Source: QAND01 sp003150225
Lineage (GTDB): Bacteria > Bacillota > Clostridia > Christensenellales > QAND01
Assembly (NCBI RefSeq): GCF_044357945.1
Contig: NZ_CP076563.1
Coordinates: 1,054,001 to 1,118,000 of the forward strand
DNA: 64,000 nt
Reading direction: 5' to 3'
Shown here: piece after piece, positions 42,746 through 51,283 of the stretch
Layout of the letters: each line of letters starts with the position of its first letter
How positions within the stretch are numbered: position 1 is the first letter of the stretch
Made by a program: the position numbers and the translations under genes
The notes under the pieces: generated by a model
The model's database searches: none
Told to the model about the DNA's origin: nothing
Seen by the model: the letters and a program-made list of their open reading frames with translations, nothing else

Positions 42746-43261
42746 TTACTTCTTGATGGCCTCTTCCAACTCCTGCGGATGATCGCTGGTGATATAGTAC
42801 AAGAGGTTTCCCACCCGTCCGGTAACGTTATTCTGCACCTTCTCATACTGGTCGGGCAGATAGGTGCTCCAGGTCTGCTCCTGGCTGGCCAGGGTGTCGG
42901 CCAGGGCCTCCTGGACCCGCTGGGCGCCGGCGTCATCCTTGACCTCGATGAGCACGATGAGATCGGATCGGACGTTCATCATGGCCTGGATCACCACCCC
43001 CTGTTTGACGGAACTGGCGTCCACCTGAACCGGTAAAAATTCGTTCTCCCCCAATACATCCAAAATGGCGTATCCAGGAAGGGGCGTTTCCTCCGTAAAG
43101 GCGTCCTCGCCAATGCCTCCGGCTTTCAGCTCCTGGGCCAGGGCATTCACCAGGTTCTCCTTGGCGGTGTCGTAGGAAACAGCGTCGCCGGATCCTCCTC
43201 CGCAGGCGGCAAGGGCCAGCATACAAAGACACAGGGCAATCAATACGGTGTATTTCTTCAC
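42746..43261 (-). CDS. DUF4358 lipoprotein
   Basis: 171-residue lipoprotein with lipobox LAAC20 and Gly/Ser spacer. The mature domain has the DUF4358 pattern: a helix (NLVNALAQELK), VLGENEFLPVQVDAS, and VIVLIEVKDDAGAQRVQEAL. Function unknown; often near cell-wall or nutrient genes in Clostridia. Confidence 0.85.
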   Translation of the reverse strand: MKKYTVLIALCLCMLALAACGGGSGDAVSYDTAKENLVNALAQELKAGGIGEDAFTEETPLPGYAILDVLGENEFLPVQVDASSVKQGVVIQAMMNVRSDLIVLIEVKDDAGAQRVQEALADTLASQEQTWSTYLPDQYEKVQNNVTGRVGNLLYYITSDHPQELEEAIKK

Positions 43262-43482
43262 GTTTTTGTCCTCCAGGTTGGAAATGATGGCGGTTCCTCG
43301 TCATGGAACCCTTAACTAGACGCGGCTTGCATTCCCATTGTTTCCTGTTTCCACAAAAATATTTTCACCCGCTAAGGTTATACCAGATATTCCGTTCCCT
43401 GTAAAGCCGGGGAATTGGAGGACAGCGGCCGCCAGTGTGGGATCCCTCGCTTTTTTTCGAAAACAGCCTCCAACATACCCCG

Positions 43483-43511
43483 TTGACAAACGTCCCATGG
43501 CGGTATAAAAT
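43483..43511 (+). promoter_or_regulatory. Near-consensus sigma-A promoter for marR
   Basis: TTGACA (43483-43488), 17-base spacer, TAAAAT (43506-43511), 50 bases before the MarR start. Confidence 0.8.
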
Positions 43512-43527
43512 AATCAAGCTATTAATT

Positions 43528-43543
43528 TGTTGCAGCCGCAACA
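43528..43543 (+). promoter_or_regulatory. Operator candidate for MarR autoregulation
   Basis: TGTTGC-agcc-GCAACA, a perfect six-base-arm dyad, between the promoter and the MarR start codon, where a self-binding repressor would act. Confidence 0.6.
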
Positions 43544-43561
43544 GTTGGACGGTAAACAATC

Positions 43562-43993
43562 ATGCTCGCACGACACATCAATGTCATCGGCCGCGCCGGT
43601 TATTTTTTTGCCCAGCATAGCCTATCCGACACAGGGCTCAACGGTGTGGATCATGGCGTGATCGAATATGTCGCGCACCACCCCGGCGTCAGCCAGGAAG
43701 GGCTGCGGTCCCATTTCAACAAGGATAAGAGCACCGTGGCTAGGGCTATGGTGCGGCTGGAGGAGGCCGGATACGTCCGGCGGGAAACCAATCCCCAGAA
43801 CAAGCGGGAAAACCGCATCTACGTCACCCACAAGGGCCAGCTTCTGGTGGATCGGATCCAGGCTATGAAGAACCAATGGCGGAACATCCTTTTAGAGGGG
43901 TTTACGCCGGAGGAGCGGGAGGCCTTCCTGGCGCTCAGCGCCCGGGCGGCGGAAAACGCCGGCCGCTATCTGGGCCGGCAGCACGGGGAATGA
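43562..43993 (+). CDS. MarR-family regulator of MATE transporter
   Basis: 143-residue winged helix regulator: VIEYVAHHPGVSQEGLRSHF, then KSTVARAMVRLEEAGYVRRE and wing PQNKRENRIYVTHKGQ. Located 60 bases upstream of a MATE efflux gene on the same strand, the usual arrangement for drug- or metabolite-responsive control of efflux. A palindrome and consensus promoter precede it. Confidence 0.88.
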   Translation: MLARHINVIGRAGYFFAQHSLSDTGLNGVDHGVIEYVAHHPGVSQEGLRSHFNKDKSTVARAMVRLEEAGYVRRETNPQNKRENRIYVTHKGQLLVDRIQAMKNQWRNILLEGFTPEEREAFLALSARAAENAGRYLGRQHGE

Positions 43994-44009
43994 TCGTTTC
44001 CTTTGATTC

Positions 44010-44028
44010 AAAAGGCCTTGGGCCTTTT
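44010..44028 (+). terminator. Hairpin between marR and MATE gene
   Basis: AAAAGGCC-ttg-GGCCTTTT, a small hairpin followed by T's; it would reduce readthrough from marR into the MATE gene. Confidence 0.6.
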
Positions 44029-44054
44029 TATACTTTTTAAAGGCGGTGTTTTTT

Positions 44055-45431
44055 ATGACCAATGACATGAGCGTTGGGAAACCGGGAAAGGTGCTGATGG
44101 CCTTTACCCTCCCCATGCTGCTGGGCAACCTGTTCCAACAGCTGTACAACATGGTGGACTCCATCGTGGTGGGCAATTACGTGGGTGCGGACGCCCTGGC
44201 GGCGGTTGGCACGGCGTTCCCCATCATGATGCTGGTGCTGTGCGTGGTCATCGGCCTCACCAACGGCTTCTCGGTGGTCATCTCCCAGTACTTCGGCGCC
44301 GGACAGACCGAACAGGTTCGGAAGGCGGTCTATACCTCCTTTGTATTCATGCTGGTGGTAGCCATCGTCCTTTCCATCGTCGGCGTAGCCATTACCTATC
44401 CCCTCCTCTGGCTGCTCCAAACCCCGGAAAGCGTGCTCTATGACTGCGCCAATTACCTGATCATCATCTTCGCAGGACTGGTGTTTACCTTCTTGTACAA
44501 CATCTTCGCCGCCATCCTGCGGGCCCTGGGGGATTCCAAAACGCCCCTTTATATGCTGGTGCTGTCCACCGTGGTCAACATCGCGCTGGATATCCTTTTC
44601 GTGGCCAGCTTCGGCTGGGGCGTGCCCGGCGTGGCCATCGCCACCATCATCGCCCAGGCGGTTTCCGCCTTTGCCTGCTTCTTCTATACCATGAAGCGGG
44701 TGCCCATGCTCCGGTTCCACGGCAGCAAAAAAGGACTGTATGACAAGGCCATCCTTAAGACCATGATCGGCTACGGCCTTCCCTCTGCCCTGCAGCAGTC
44801 CATCGTCTCCATCGGCATGCTGCTGATCCAGGGCTTGGTCAACAGCTTTGGCTCCACCGTCATGGCCGCCTATACCTCGGGAAATAAGATCGATAACTTC
44901 GCCACCATCCCCATGATGACCATGAACATGGCCCTTTCCACCTATACCGCCCAGAACATGGGCGCCGGCAAGCCCGAGCGGGTTCGGGAGGGCTATCGGT
45001 TCTCCATCAAATTCACCATCGTGTTCTGCCTGGCCCTCACCGGCATCATCGCCCTGTGCGGCTCCTTCCTCATCGGGCTGTTCGTGGACAGCGTAGCCAA
45101 CGCCGAGGTCATCCGCATCGGCACCGAGTTCCTGGATGTGGCCTGCCTGTTCTATTTCGTGTTTGGCCTGATGCAGAACTCCTTTGGCGTCCTTCGGGGC
45201 GCCGGGGACATGAAGTTCTTCATGGTCTGCACCTTTATGAACCTGGGCAGCCGGGTGGCCAGCGCCTATCTTCTGGCGCCCCTCATCGGGTACCACGCCA
45301 TCTGGTGGTCCATGCCCATCAGCTGGGGCGTTGCCGCCATCCTGTCCACCGCCCGGTATCTGTCCGGCAAATGGAAGGATAAGGCGGTGGTCAATCAGGC
45401 CGCCGTGGAAGCGGCCTCCGTGGACCTATAA
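44055..45431 (+). CDS. MATE-family efflux transporter
   Basis: Twelve-helix cation- or proton-coupled exporter of 458 residues. Typical landmarks: LLGNLFQQLYNMVDSIVVG, ALAAVGTAFPI, ILRALGDSKTPLY and, in the second half, IQGLVNSFGSTVMAAY with FGVLRGAGDMKF. The ATG at 44055 follows AAAGGCGG; a GTG nine bases earlier is less well placed. It probably removes a toxic compound sensed by the upstream MarR. Confidence 0.92.
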   Translation: MTNDMSVGKPGKVLMAFTLPMLLGNLFQQLYNMVDSIVVGNYVGADALAAVGTAFPIMMLVLCVVIGLTNGFSVVISQYFGAGQTEQVRKAVYTSFVFMLVVAIVLSIVGVAITYPLLWLLQTPESVLYDCANYLIIIFAGLVFTFLYNIFAAILRALGDSKTPLYMLVLSTVVNIALDILFVASFGWGVPGVAIATIIAQAVSAFACFFYTMKRVPMLRFHGSKKGLYDKAILKTMIGYGLPSALQQSIVSIGMLLIQGLVNSFGSTVMAAYTSGNKIDNFATIPMMTMNMALSTYTAQNMGAGKPERVREGYRFSIKFTIVFCLALTGIIALCGSFLIGLFVDSVANAEVIRIGTEFLDVACLFYFVFGLMQNSFGVLRGAGDMKFFMVCTFMNLGSRVASAYLLAPLIGYHAIWWSMPISWGVAAILSTARYLSGKWKDKAVVNQAAVEAASVDL

Positions 45432-45435
45432 CCGG

Positions 45436-45464
45436 TTGACAAAACCCTCCCGTCCCGGTATCAT
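45436..45464 (+). promoter_or_regulatory. Promoter of the acyl carrier protein gene
   Basis: TTGACA (45436-45441), 17-base spacer, TATCAT (45459-45464), only five bases after the MATE stop. Confidence 0.8.
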
Positions 45465-45500
45465 TTGAGCATATCAGAGCCCCTTAGGAGGTAGAAGACC

Positions 45501-45719
45501 ATGGAATTTGAAAAGATTGCTGAAATCATCGCCAATACCCTCAGCATAGATAAGGACGACATCACCCCAGATTCCACCTTTAAAAGTCTCAGCGTGGATT
45601 CCCTCGACATGGTGGAGATCATCATGGAAATCGAGCAGGAGTTCGGCGTCACCTTTGACGATAGCGCCGATATCCAAAACGTGGACGACGTGGTAAAGTA
45701 CATCCAGGCCCACGCCTGA
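45501..45719 (+). CDS. acpP: Acyl carrier protein
   Basis: 72-residue four-helix acyl carrier protein. DSLDMVEI contains the phosphopantetheine attachment Ser34. AGGAGG precedes the ATG by nine bases. It has its own strong promoter and terminator and is not next to fab genes, so it could be the housekeeping AcpP or a dedicated carrier; the housekeeping role is more likely from its typical sequence. Confidence 0.92.
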   Translation: MEFEKIAEIIANTLSIDKDDITPDSTFKSLSVDSLDMVEIIMEIEQEFGVTFDDSADIQNVDDVVKYIQAHA

Positions 45720-45730
45720 TAGAAACAAAG

Positions 45731-45755
45731 AAAGCCGCCGTTGGCGGCTTTTTTT
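45731..45755 (+). terminator. Terminator after acpP
   Basis: AAAGCCGCC-gtt-GGCGGCTTT followed by a run of T. Confidence 0.9.
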
Positions 45756-45938
45756 GTCCTTTCCCGGCCATTTTCGGCGCGCAGCGGCCATTTGGAACCC
45801 CTCCTTCGGGCGTTTTACATCCGTCCCACGGTGCTTGTTCTTTCCCTCTCGACAAAAAGCGCGCTCCAAATTGTAGCATTGGACCCATTTCCATCACCAG
45901 CCTCCATCCAATCCCATACAAGGAGATCCCATGTCAAT

Positions 45939-46466
45939 ATGAAAAAGCTTTCATCCGCCCTGCCCCTGGCTTTCATCCTTTCGCTGCTCCTTTTTCCGAT
46001 GGGCTGCGCGCCCCATTCGACAGAACCAAACCCTGCCGAGTCCACGGAAAACATAGCGGCAATGCCCGCCCCCGCGCCGCAAAACAGCAGGGAAGACACG
46101 GCAAATCAAATCAGCATCCGGGCCGGAGAAACCGTTTTCACCGCCACCTTGGCGGACAACTCCTCCGCACAGGCGCTCAAGGATCTGCTGCGCGCAGGCC
46201 CGTTGACCGTCGATCTGCACGATTACAACAACATGGAAAAGGTGGGAACCCTTGGTACAACCCTGCCGGAAAACGATGAACGTATCACCACCGGGCCGGG
46301 AGACCTGATCCTATACCAGGGAAACTCCCTTTGCATCTATTACGATACAAACACCTGGGACTTTACTCGGCTGGGAAAGATCAACGGCGTCACCCAAGCG
46401 GAACTCAAACAAGCGCTGGGGGAAGGCGACATTTCCGTTACATTGGAACTCCTTATCCCCCAATAA
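45939..46466 (+). CDS. Cyclophilin-like-fold lipoprotein
   Basis: 175-residue lipoprotein. Lipobox FPMGC23, then a Pro/Ala/Ser-rich linker, then a cyclophilin-like domain of the small group usually found in Clostridia: ISIRAGETVFTATLADNSSA, and toward the end GDLILYQGNSLCIYYDTNTW and LGEGDISVTLEL. No proline isomerase activity is implied. The start is at 45939 after AAGGAGATC; longer frames lack a site. Confidence 0.82.
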   Translation: MKKLSSALPLAFILSLLLFPMGCAPHSTEPNPAESTENIAAMPAPAPQNSREDTANQISIRAGETVFTATLADNSSAQALKDLLRAGPLTVDLHDYNNMEKVGTLGTTLPENDERITTGPGDLILYQGNSLCIYYDTNTWDFTRLGKINGVTQAELKQALGEGDISVTLELLIPQ

Positions 46467-46469
46467 AAC

Positions 46470-46494
46470 AACGGCCGCCCACTGGGCGGCCGTT
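46470..46494. terminator. Bidirectional terminator
   Basis: AACGGCCGCCC-act-GGGCGGCCGTT, perfect 11-bp stem between the lipoprotein gene and the convergent sortase gene. Confidence 0.85.
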
Positions 46495-46506
46495 TGATTT
46501 CTCCCC

Positions 46507-47337
46507 TTATTCCCCCGTGGTCTTTACGGGATGAAGCACCGCCTGGACGATAAACCGGGCGTCGTCGTACTCATAGGTGCAGGTGGACAGGGTAATGATC
46601 CGATCCTCCGCCCCGATGGGGGTATCGGTTTTGGTGATGGACTGGTTACGCATGGTTTCTACAAAGGACAAAAAGGCTGCGTCATCTTGAAATGAAATGG
46701 TGGTCTGAGGACCGGTAGCCACGTCCACATAGGCCGAAAACACCGTAGCGGTATAAACGCCCTGTGGAGTATACAGGTAAATGGTACGATGCGCGTTAAA
46801 ATAGTCCGGATCTTTGTACTCCACCAACGCGGCAAACATGGATCCATTTTTCATATGATGCCCATAAATTACGGTATTGCGGTCGGAAAAATCCCCCTTG
46901 TTTTTCCAATCCAAGAAGATCGCTCCTGCACCGTTTGCCTTTTTCTCAAAGGTATGGGAGACATAATAGCTGTTATCCGTCCCCTTTACCATGGGATAAT
47001 CCACCTTGGAATCCGGGATGTAGATCCAGCCCACGATTTCGGAATTTTTCTGGGCAAGGGCGGCAAAATCCACCTGACGATCCTCCGGGCCCGCCTCTTC
47101 CTCTTGGGGAAGAGGGGCGAGCTGCTCCAATTCCTGATACTCCTTGTCAGCCTCCTCGTATTCTCCAGAGATGTTCAAAAGCTGAATCCCACTGAAAATA
47201 AAAACCGCCAAAGCCACCGCCAGAATGCCCCATTGGAGGAGCCTGCGTCGACCGGAGGTTTTTTTTGATTTTCTTTTGCCAGATGTGCGCTGAGCCGCTT
47301 GGCGAAGCTCCTTCCGGCTCTTTCTTCCCTCGGACAC
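46507..47337 (-). CDS. srtB: Class B sortase
   Basis: 276-residue transpeptidase anchoring surface proteins to peptidoglycan. A basic N-terminus is followed by one membrane helix (about 33-52). The catalytic residues are His160 (YGHHMKNGS), Cys253 (TLSTCTYEY) and Arg261. Class B is shown by the spacing and TLSTCTYEYDDAR signature. Start is GTG after GAGAGGAAA. No pilin operon is adjacent; the IPNTG-bearing protein at 29529 is a plausible substrate. Followed by and probably cotranscribed with the upstream PTS IIB gene (14 bases between them). Confidence 0.92.
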   Translation of the reverse strand: MSEGRKSRKELRQAAQRTSGKRKSKKTSGRRRLLQWGILAVALAVFIFSGIQLLNISGEYEEADKEYQELEQLAPLPQEEEAGPEDRQVDFAALAQKNSEIVGWIYIPDSKVDYPMVKGTDNSYYVSHTFEKKANGAGAIFLDWKNKGDFSDRNTVIYGHHMKNGSMFAALVEYKDPDYFNAHRTIYLYTPQGVYTATVFSAYVDVATGPQTTISFQDDAAFLSFVETMRNQSITKTDTPIGAEDRIITLSTCTYEYDDARFIVQAVLHPVKTTGE

Positions 47338-47351
47338 TGGTTATTTCCTCT

Positions 47352-47831
47352 CTATCGGATGTAATTGGTCAAATCCACTTGTGCCTCGCTGGGCACGATT
47401 TTATGATAGATCTTTACGCCGTCTGCCACCATACCGGCCATAGCAGCCATCTCCTCACCGGTGGCGTTTTGATTCTTATAGAATGCCTTCCGTTCAGGCC
47501 GACGCTGCATCCCCCCGATGCAAAGAGAGCCCATCTCCACCCCATGCCGCCGCAGTTCCTGGGCCACCAAAGGCGAGCTAAAAAGCACAATGCACCGGAT
47601 GGCCGGATCCCGGTCATACCGCTGGATGGGGCGAACCGCGTCTTCCACAGTATGCACCTCCACCCGGCAGCCCGAAGGGGACATCATCACCATGATGCTG
47701 GAGAGAAAGGTATCCTTGGCGGTAAAATCGTCCACCACGATGATCCGGTTGGCGTTGATATGCCGCACCCAGACCTCCGCCACCTGCCCGTGGACCAACC
47801 GGTCGTCCACGCGAAATAAGCTTATGGCCAC
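47352..47831 (-). CDS. Orphan PTS mannose-family IIB protein
   Basis: 159-residue phosphotransferase IIB domain of the mannose/fructose/sorbose family: ISLFRVDDRLVHGQV includes the phosphorylated His, and VDDFTAKD follows. Start GTG at 47829-47831 is eight bases after AGGAGG; an ATG 18 bases upstream overlaps that site. No IIA, IIC or IID gene is present, so it may be a regulatory protein or complement subunits encoded elsewhere. It precedes the sortase gene in the same orientation. Confidence 0.85.
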   Translation of the reverse strand: MAISLFRVDDRLVHGQVAEVWVRHINANRIIVVDDFTAKDTFLSSIMVMMSPSGCRVEVHTVEDAVRPIQRYDRDPAIRCIVLFSSPLVAQELRRHGVEMGSLCIGGMQRRPERKAFYKNQNATGEEMAAMAGMVADGVKIYHKIVPSEAQVDLTNYIR

Positions 47832-47957
47832 AAATTTATCCTCCTGCAAAAAAGTAAAACATCGAAAGGGGCCGCCACCCCGTACGCTCCAGTTTGAACC
47901 TCTTGGGAGATCTTTTCAAAAATTATAGGTTCTCTTTGTTTGGGTTGTCAACCAACT

Positions 47958-49310
47958 TTAATGGTTTCGGATAAAGCTGGCAATCTCGTCTATAACATAG
48001 TCTGGCACGCTGCCGCCCGCAATATACTCCTGGGGAATGCTCCGCTCCCCCTCTCCCTCGCAAAAAAGGTGGTTCAGCTTTTCATAAGAAACACAGGTAA
48101 CGTTTTCCCGCCCTGCTAGAGCCTTTTGATAGGTCTCGAAATCGCTCAGCGGCACCTGATAATCCCGTCCCCCCTGGAGGATCAGCAGAGGCTGTGTCAT
48201 GGCAACCGCCGCCGTGACGGGGTCGTATTCCTTCAGATCCAGCAAATAGGCGGGGTTCATTCCCAGAAGATCCTTATTCATCTGATGATCCCCTGGTTCC
48301 AGTCTTTTGATATTCTCCACCTGGGCACAAACGCTGGCCAGCTGGGCATCCTTTTCCACCTGGGGTGTGGCAGTATCCAGGGAAAGCAGATAGGTATACT
48401 GCATCAAGATAAGGTCCTCCAGCGGTTGGGCTGGAGCGGCCAACATAATATAACCTGCGGCATCCGCTTCTTCCGCCATGCGCGGTACCAGCATAGCTCC
48501 CAGGCTGTGGCCCAGAAGGTAGACGGGCCCAGGAGTGAATTCCGTCAAATGCCGGGCATATTCCACCGCTAAAAGGGCATCGTCCATGGTCTCCTCCCGG
48601 ACGGTAAATCGATCCGCTGCGACCTCTACGGCACAGGCGGTTGCATAGGTGTAGGTCCGCTTATCGTACCGCAACACAGCGATTCCCCTCTGACCAAGCC
48701 CCCACGCGATATCCCGAAAAGGACGGGTAGGGCCTACGCTTTCATCCCGGTCACATGGTCCAGAGCCATGGACCAACACCACCACCGGCACCGGTTCCTG
48801 GGCGCTTTCGGGATAGGAGAGCGTCCCCTTTAGAGAATAGGCCTCCGTCCCAAAGGAAACCTCCTTTTCCAACACCCCTTGAGGGGGCGGCGTGGTATCC
48901 TTAGGCCCTTTGCTCTCCAAGAGCTGAAGGCCGGAAATTCGTTTTTCCCCATCGAATACCACGCGCAGGTCCAGATATCCGTTCTCATGCAGACAGGTAA
49001 GAACCACTACCACATAGTCCTCTTGGACTTCGGAGGCACGGGCAACCTCCTTTACAAAGGCGCCCTTGGTTTTTTTTATCCCCTCATAAGCCTCCGCAAG
49101 CCGCTCTGTTCCCAGGGTCTGCTGCATGGTGGCGTCGAACAATGCCGTTATGGCACCATAATCCTCCTCACAAAAGGCAGTCAATACGGTTTCCGCCCGA
49201 TCGTAATAGGGTTCCATATCCCGGGGAGCCTCCGTACTCTTCCCACAACCCATGGGCAAAAGCAGACAAAATGCCAAAAGAAGCGCCAGGATGCCATGCC
49301 ATCGTTTCAT
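47958..49310 (-). CDS. Lipoprotein with DUF3887-like and alpha/beta hydrolase domains
   Basis: 450-residue membrane-anchored serine hydrolase. Lipobox LPMGC22. A DUF3887-like N-terminal domain (about 35-145) contains FCEEDYGAITALFDATM. The C-terminal hydrolase has oxyanion motif VLVHGSGPCDRDESVG, nucleophile elbow LLGHSLGAML, an acid in ILQGGRDYQVPL and His in LNHLFCEG. Bacteria commonly use this architecture for extracellular esterases or peptidases. It lies four bases downstream of the nagA-like gene, so one operon. Confidence 0.87.
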   Translation of the reverse strand: MKRWHGILALLLAFCLLLPMGCGKSTEAPRDMEPYYDRAETVLTAFCEEDYGAITALFDATMQQTLGTERLAEAYEGIKKTKGAFVKEVARASEVQEDYVVVVLTCLHENGYLDLRVVFDGEKRISGLQLLESKGPKDTTPPPQGVLEKEVSFGTEAYSLKGTLSYPESAQEPVPVVVLVHGSGPCDRDESVGPTRPFRDIAWGLGQRGIAVLRYDKRTYTYATACAVEVAADRFTVREETMDDALLAVEYARHLTEFTPGPVYLLGHSLGAMLVPRMAEEADAAGYIMLAAPAQPLEDLILMQYTYLLSLDTATPQVEKDAQLASVCAQVENIKRLEPGDHQMNKDLLGMNPAYLLDLKEYDPVTAAVAMTQPLLILQGGRDYQVPLSDFETYQKALAGRENVTCVSYEKLNHLFCEGEGERSIPQEYIAGGSVPDYVIDEIASFIRNH

Positions 49311-49314
49311 GGGA

Positions 49315-50532
49315 CTACCTCCGTTTGAGTTTCAGCAGTTCGGGATTCAGACAGGCGTCATCCCTCTGGGCGTCATATACCACAACCCCCTCGCTGATGG
49401 TATAAAGCACTTCGTAGTCATCCGTCAAAATGGTAAAATCCCCATATTTCCCGACCCGGATGGATCCTCTCTCCCGCTCCATCCCCAAAAGCCGGGCCGC
49501 GTTAAGACTGGACATCTTTGCCACTTCCTCTATGGGATAGCCCAGACGCTCCACCAGGTTTTCCACTCCGTTTAAAACATATTTGCTGCTGCCGTTCATC
49601 ACGTCGCTGCCATAGATATACACCACGCCTTCAGGGGTCATCTCGGTCACCCGGGGTTTGGTGTCGTAGATGCCGGTTTCCATACCCGCCATATCCGAGG
49701 TATCCGCCACCATGACAATTCGATCCGTTCCCTTGTTGTTGATCACCAGCCGGACGAACTGGGGATGGAGGTGGATGAAATCGCAGATCAGCTCACAGAA
49801 CAGCCGGTCCTCCAGCAGCATGGCCCCCAGCACGCCGGGCTCCCGCTGATGGATCATCCGAATGGCGTTTCCGGCATGGGCGATGGAGCTTACGCCCCAG
49901 TCTACCCCTCGGATCAGCTCGTCATAGGTGGCGTTGGTGTGCCCTGCCGCCACCCGGACTCCGGCGCTGGTCAGATACTTGATGGTTTCCTCCGCGCCCG
50001 GCAGCTCCGGCGCCAAGGTAAGATATCGAAGGTGCCCCCTTCCCGCCGTCACAAACCGTTTTGCCACCTCCACGCTGGGATTGGGCATCCACTCCGGCGT
50101 CTGGAACCCAGCGCCGGATTTCTCGTGATTGAAAAAGGGGGCCTCCAGATGGATCCCCAGGATCTTGGCTCCGGGGGTATTCCCCGATTCCATGGTATCG
50201 GCAATAAAAGAGATGGTGTCGCACATCTTCTCAATGGACCACAGGGAAGCCGTGGCCAGAAAACATGCAATGCCACGGCTGGCATAATGCCGGGCCAGGT
50301 TTCGAATCTCATCCGGGTTATCGGAATCTTTGGCCACCCATCCCCCGCCACCATGGGTATGGATATCGATGATACCGGGAATCACCCGGTTATCCCCCAC
50401 GTCGAAAACGTGGCCTTCCGCCTTGCGGGCCTGCTCCACGAGGATAATCCGCTGAATACGGCCCCGCGCTACCTCCACATATCCGTCGACGCATCCCGCC
50501 TCGGTATAGATCCGCGTACTCTTGATGACCAT
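49315..50532 (-). CDS. nagA: N-acetylglucosamine-6-phosphate deacetylase-like amidohydrolase
   Basis: 405-residue metal-dependent deacetylase, likely NagA, removing acetate from GlcNAc-6-phosphate in amino-sugar recycling. Metal and catalytic landmarks: IIDIHTHGGGG (HxH), LGIHLEAPF (Glu ligand), AGHTNATYDE (His), SIAHAGNAI followed by REPG (His), and VADTSDMAG (catalytic Asp). The sequence around the fourth and fifth motifs deviates from classical THLFNAM and VTDA, so substrate may differ. Downstream lies the hydrolase lipoprotein at four bases. No nagB is present. Confidence 0.85.
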   Translation of the reverse strand: MVIKSTRIYTEAGCVDGYVEVARGRIQRIILVEQARKAEGHVFDVGDNRVIPGIIDIHTHGGGGWVAKDSDNPDEIRNLARHYASRGIACFLATASLWSIEKMCDTISFIADTMESGNTPGAKILGIHLEAPFFNHEKSGAGFQTPEWMPNPSVEVAKRFVTAGRGHLRYLTLAPELPGAEETIKYLTSAGVRVAAGHTNATYDELIRGVDWGVSSIAHAGNAIRMIHQREPGVLGAMLLEDRLFCELICDFIHLHPQFVRLVINNKGTDRIVMVADTSDMAGMETGIYDTKPRVTEMTPEGVVYIYGSDVMNGSSKYVLNGVENLVERLGYPIEEVAKMSSLNAARLLGMERERGSIRVGKYGDFTILTDDYEVLYTISEGVVVYDAQRDDACLNPELLKLKRR

Positions 50533-50579
50533 CCTGCCCGCCCCTTTCCTCTTATGACCGGCACCGCCGGCATGCTCTG

Positions 50580-51089
50580 TTAAAACGAGATGCTGTCCGG
50601 CACCGGCTCATCCAGATACCGCCACTGGCTCTCGTCCAGCCCTTCCTCCGAAATGGAATGGATATCCATCTTCATATACTTGGCATGGGCGCTGGCCGCC
50701 ACCGTGCCATCGGGCAACAGCACTTCCCCCTCCGCCTCAAATAGAAGCCGGGTGTTTCGAGTGATCCGTCCCACACACTTGAGTTCCGTATCATAGGGCA
50801 CCGGCTTTCTATACCGGATGGATAGTTCCACCGTAACTCCAAAGGAATCCGGGCCGTCCAAATGGCAGATCGCCCGCCCGGTAGCCTCATCCAAGATTGC
50901 AGCAATGACGCCGCCATGAACCCGGCCAGGATAGCTCTGATGCTCCTTTTTTGCGGTAAATACCGCCACCACTTCTCCATTTTCCAGGTCATAGAAGCGG
51001 GCATTGAGCCCATAGGGGTTGTGATCCCCGCACACAAAGCATAGATCGGCGTTTTTCTGTACGCCCGACACACGATGTTCCGCCATCAT
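50580..51089 (-). CDS. PaaI-family thioesterase (hotdog fold)
   Basis: 169-residue hotdog-fold acyl-CoA thioesterase. CFVCGDHNPYGLNARF near the N-terminus and GRVHGGVIAAILDEATGR (the active-site helix with Asp/Glu) identify the PaaI group. Starts at an ATG after TTGGAGCGG. Substrate unknown; these proteins often relieve stalled acyl-CoA. Its stop lies 47 bases before the nagA start on the same strand, but no direct metabolic link is evident. Confidence 0.87.
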   Translation of the reverse strand: MMAEHRVSGVQKNADLCFVCGDHNPYGLNARFYDLENGEVVAVFTAKKEHQSYPGRVHGGVIAAILDEATGRAICHLDGPDSFGVTVELSIRYRKPVPYDTELKCVGRITRNTRLLFEAEGEVLLPDGTVAASAHAKYMKMDIHSISEEGLDESQWRYLDEPVPDSISF

Positions 51090-51283
51090 ACACCGCTCCA
51101 ATCAAAAAATTTTATTGGTTATATTATAGCATATCCGCCAGGCAATGGGAAAAACCCTGGGCAACAACGCTCCCTCTCCTTCTACATTTGAAACTGTGAA
51201 AAATTTAATTATATTGCAATATATATCCATTTTCCTTACTATATTTATATAAAGAAGATTTGCGTATATTTGGAGGAGTGCAT

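Larger units (their letters stand above)
43262..43561 (+). other. Intergenic region with strong promoter
   Basis: About 300 bases between the divergent DUF4358 and MarR genes. The right half holds a near-consensus promoter and a palindrome; I see nothing else recognisable. Confidence 0.5.

Noticed and set aside
41449..42756. 435-codon plus-strand open frame opposite the FAD oxidoreductase
   Set aside because: No ribosome binding site, unusual composition, and it is antisense to a conserved gene.
44037..45296. 419-codon minus-strand open frame opposite the MATE gene
   Set aside because: Low-complexity His/Gly/Gln-rich translation with no ribosome binding site; MATE on the plus strand is a complete gene.
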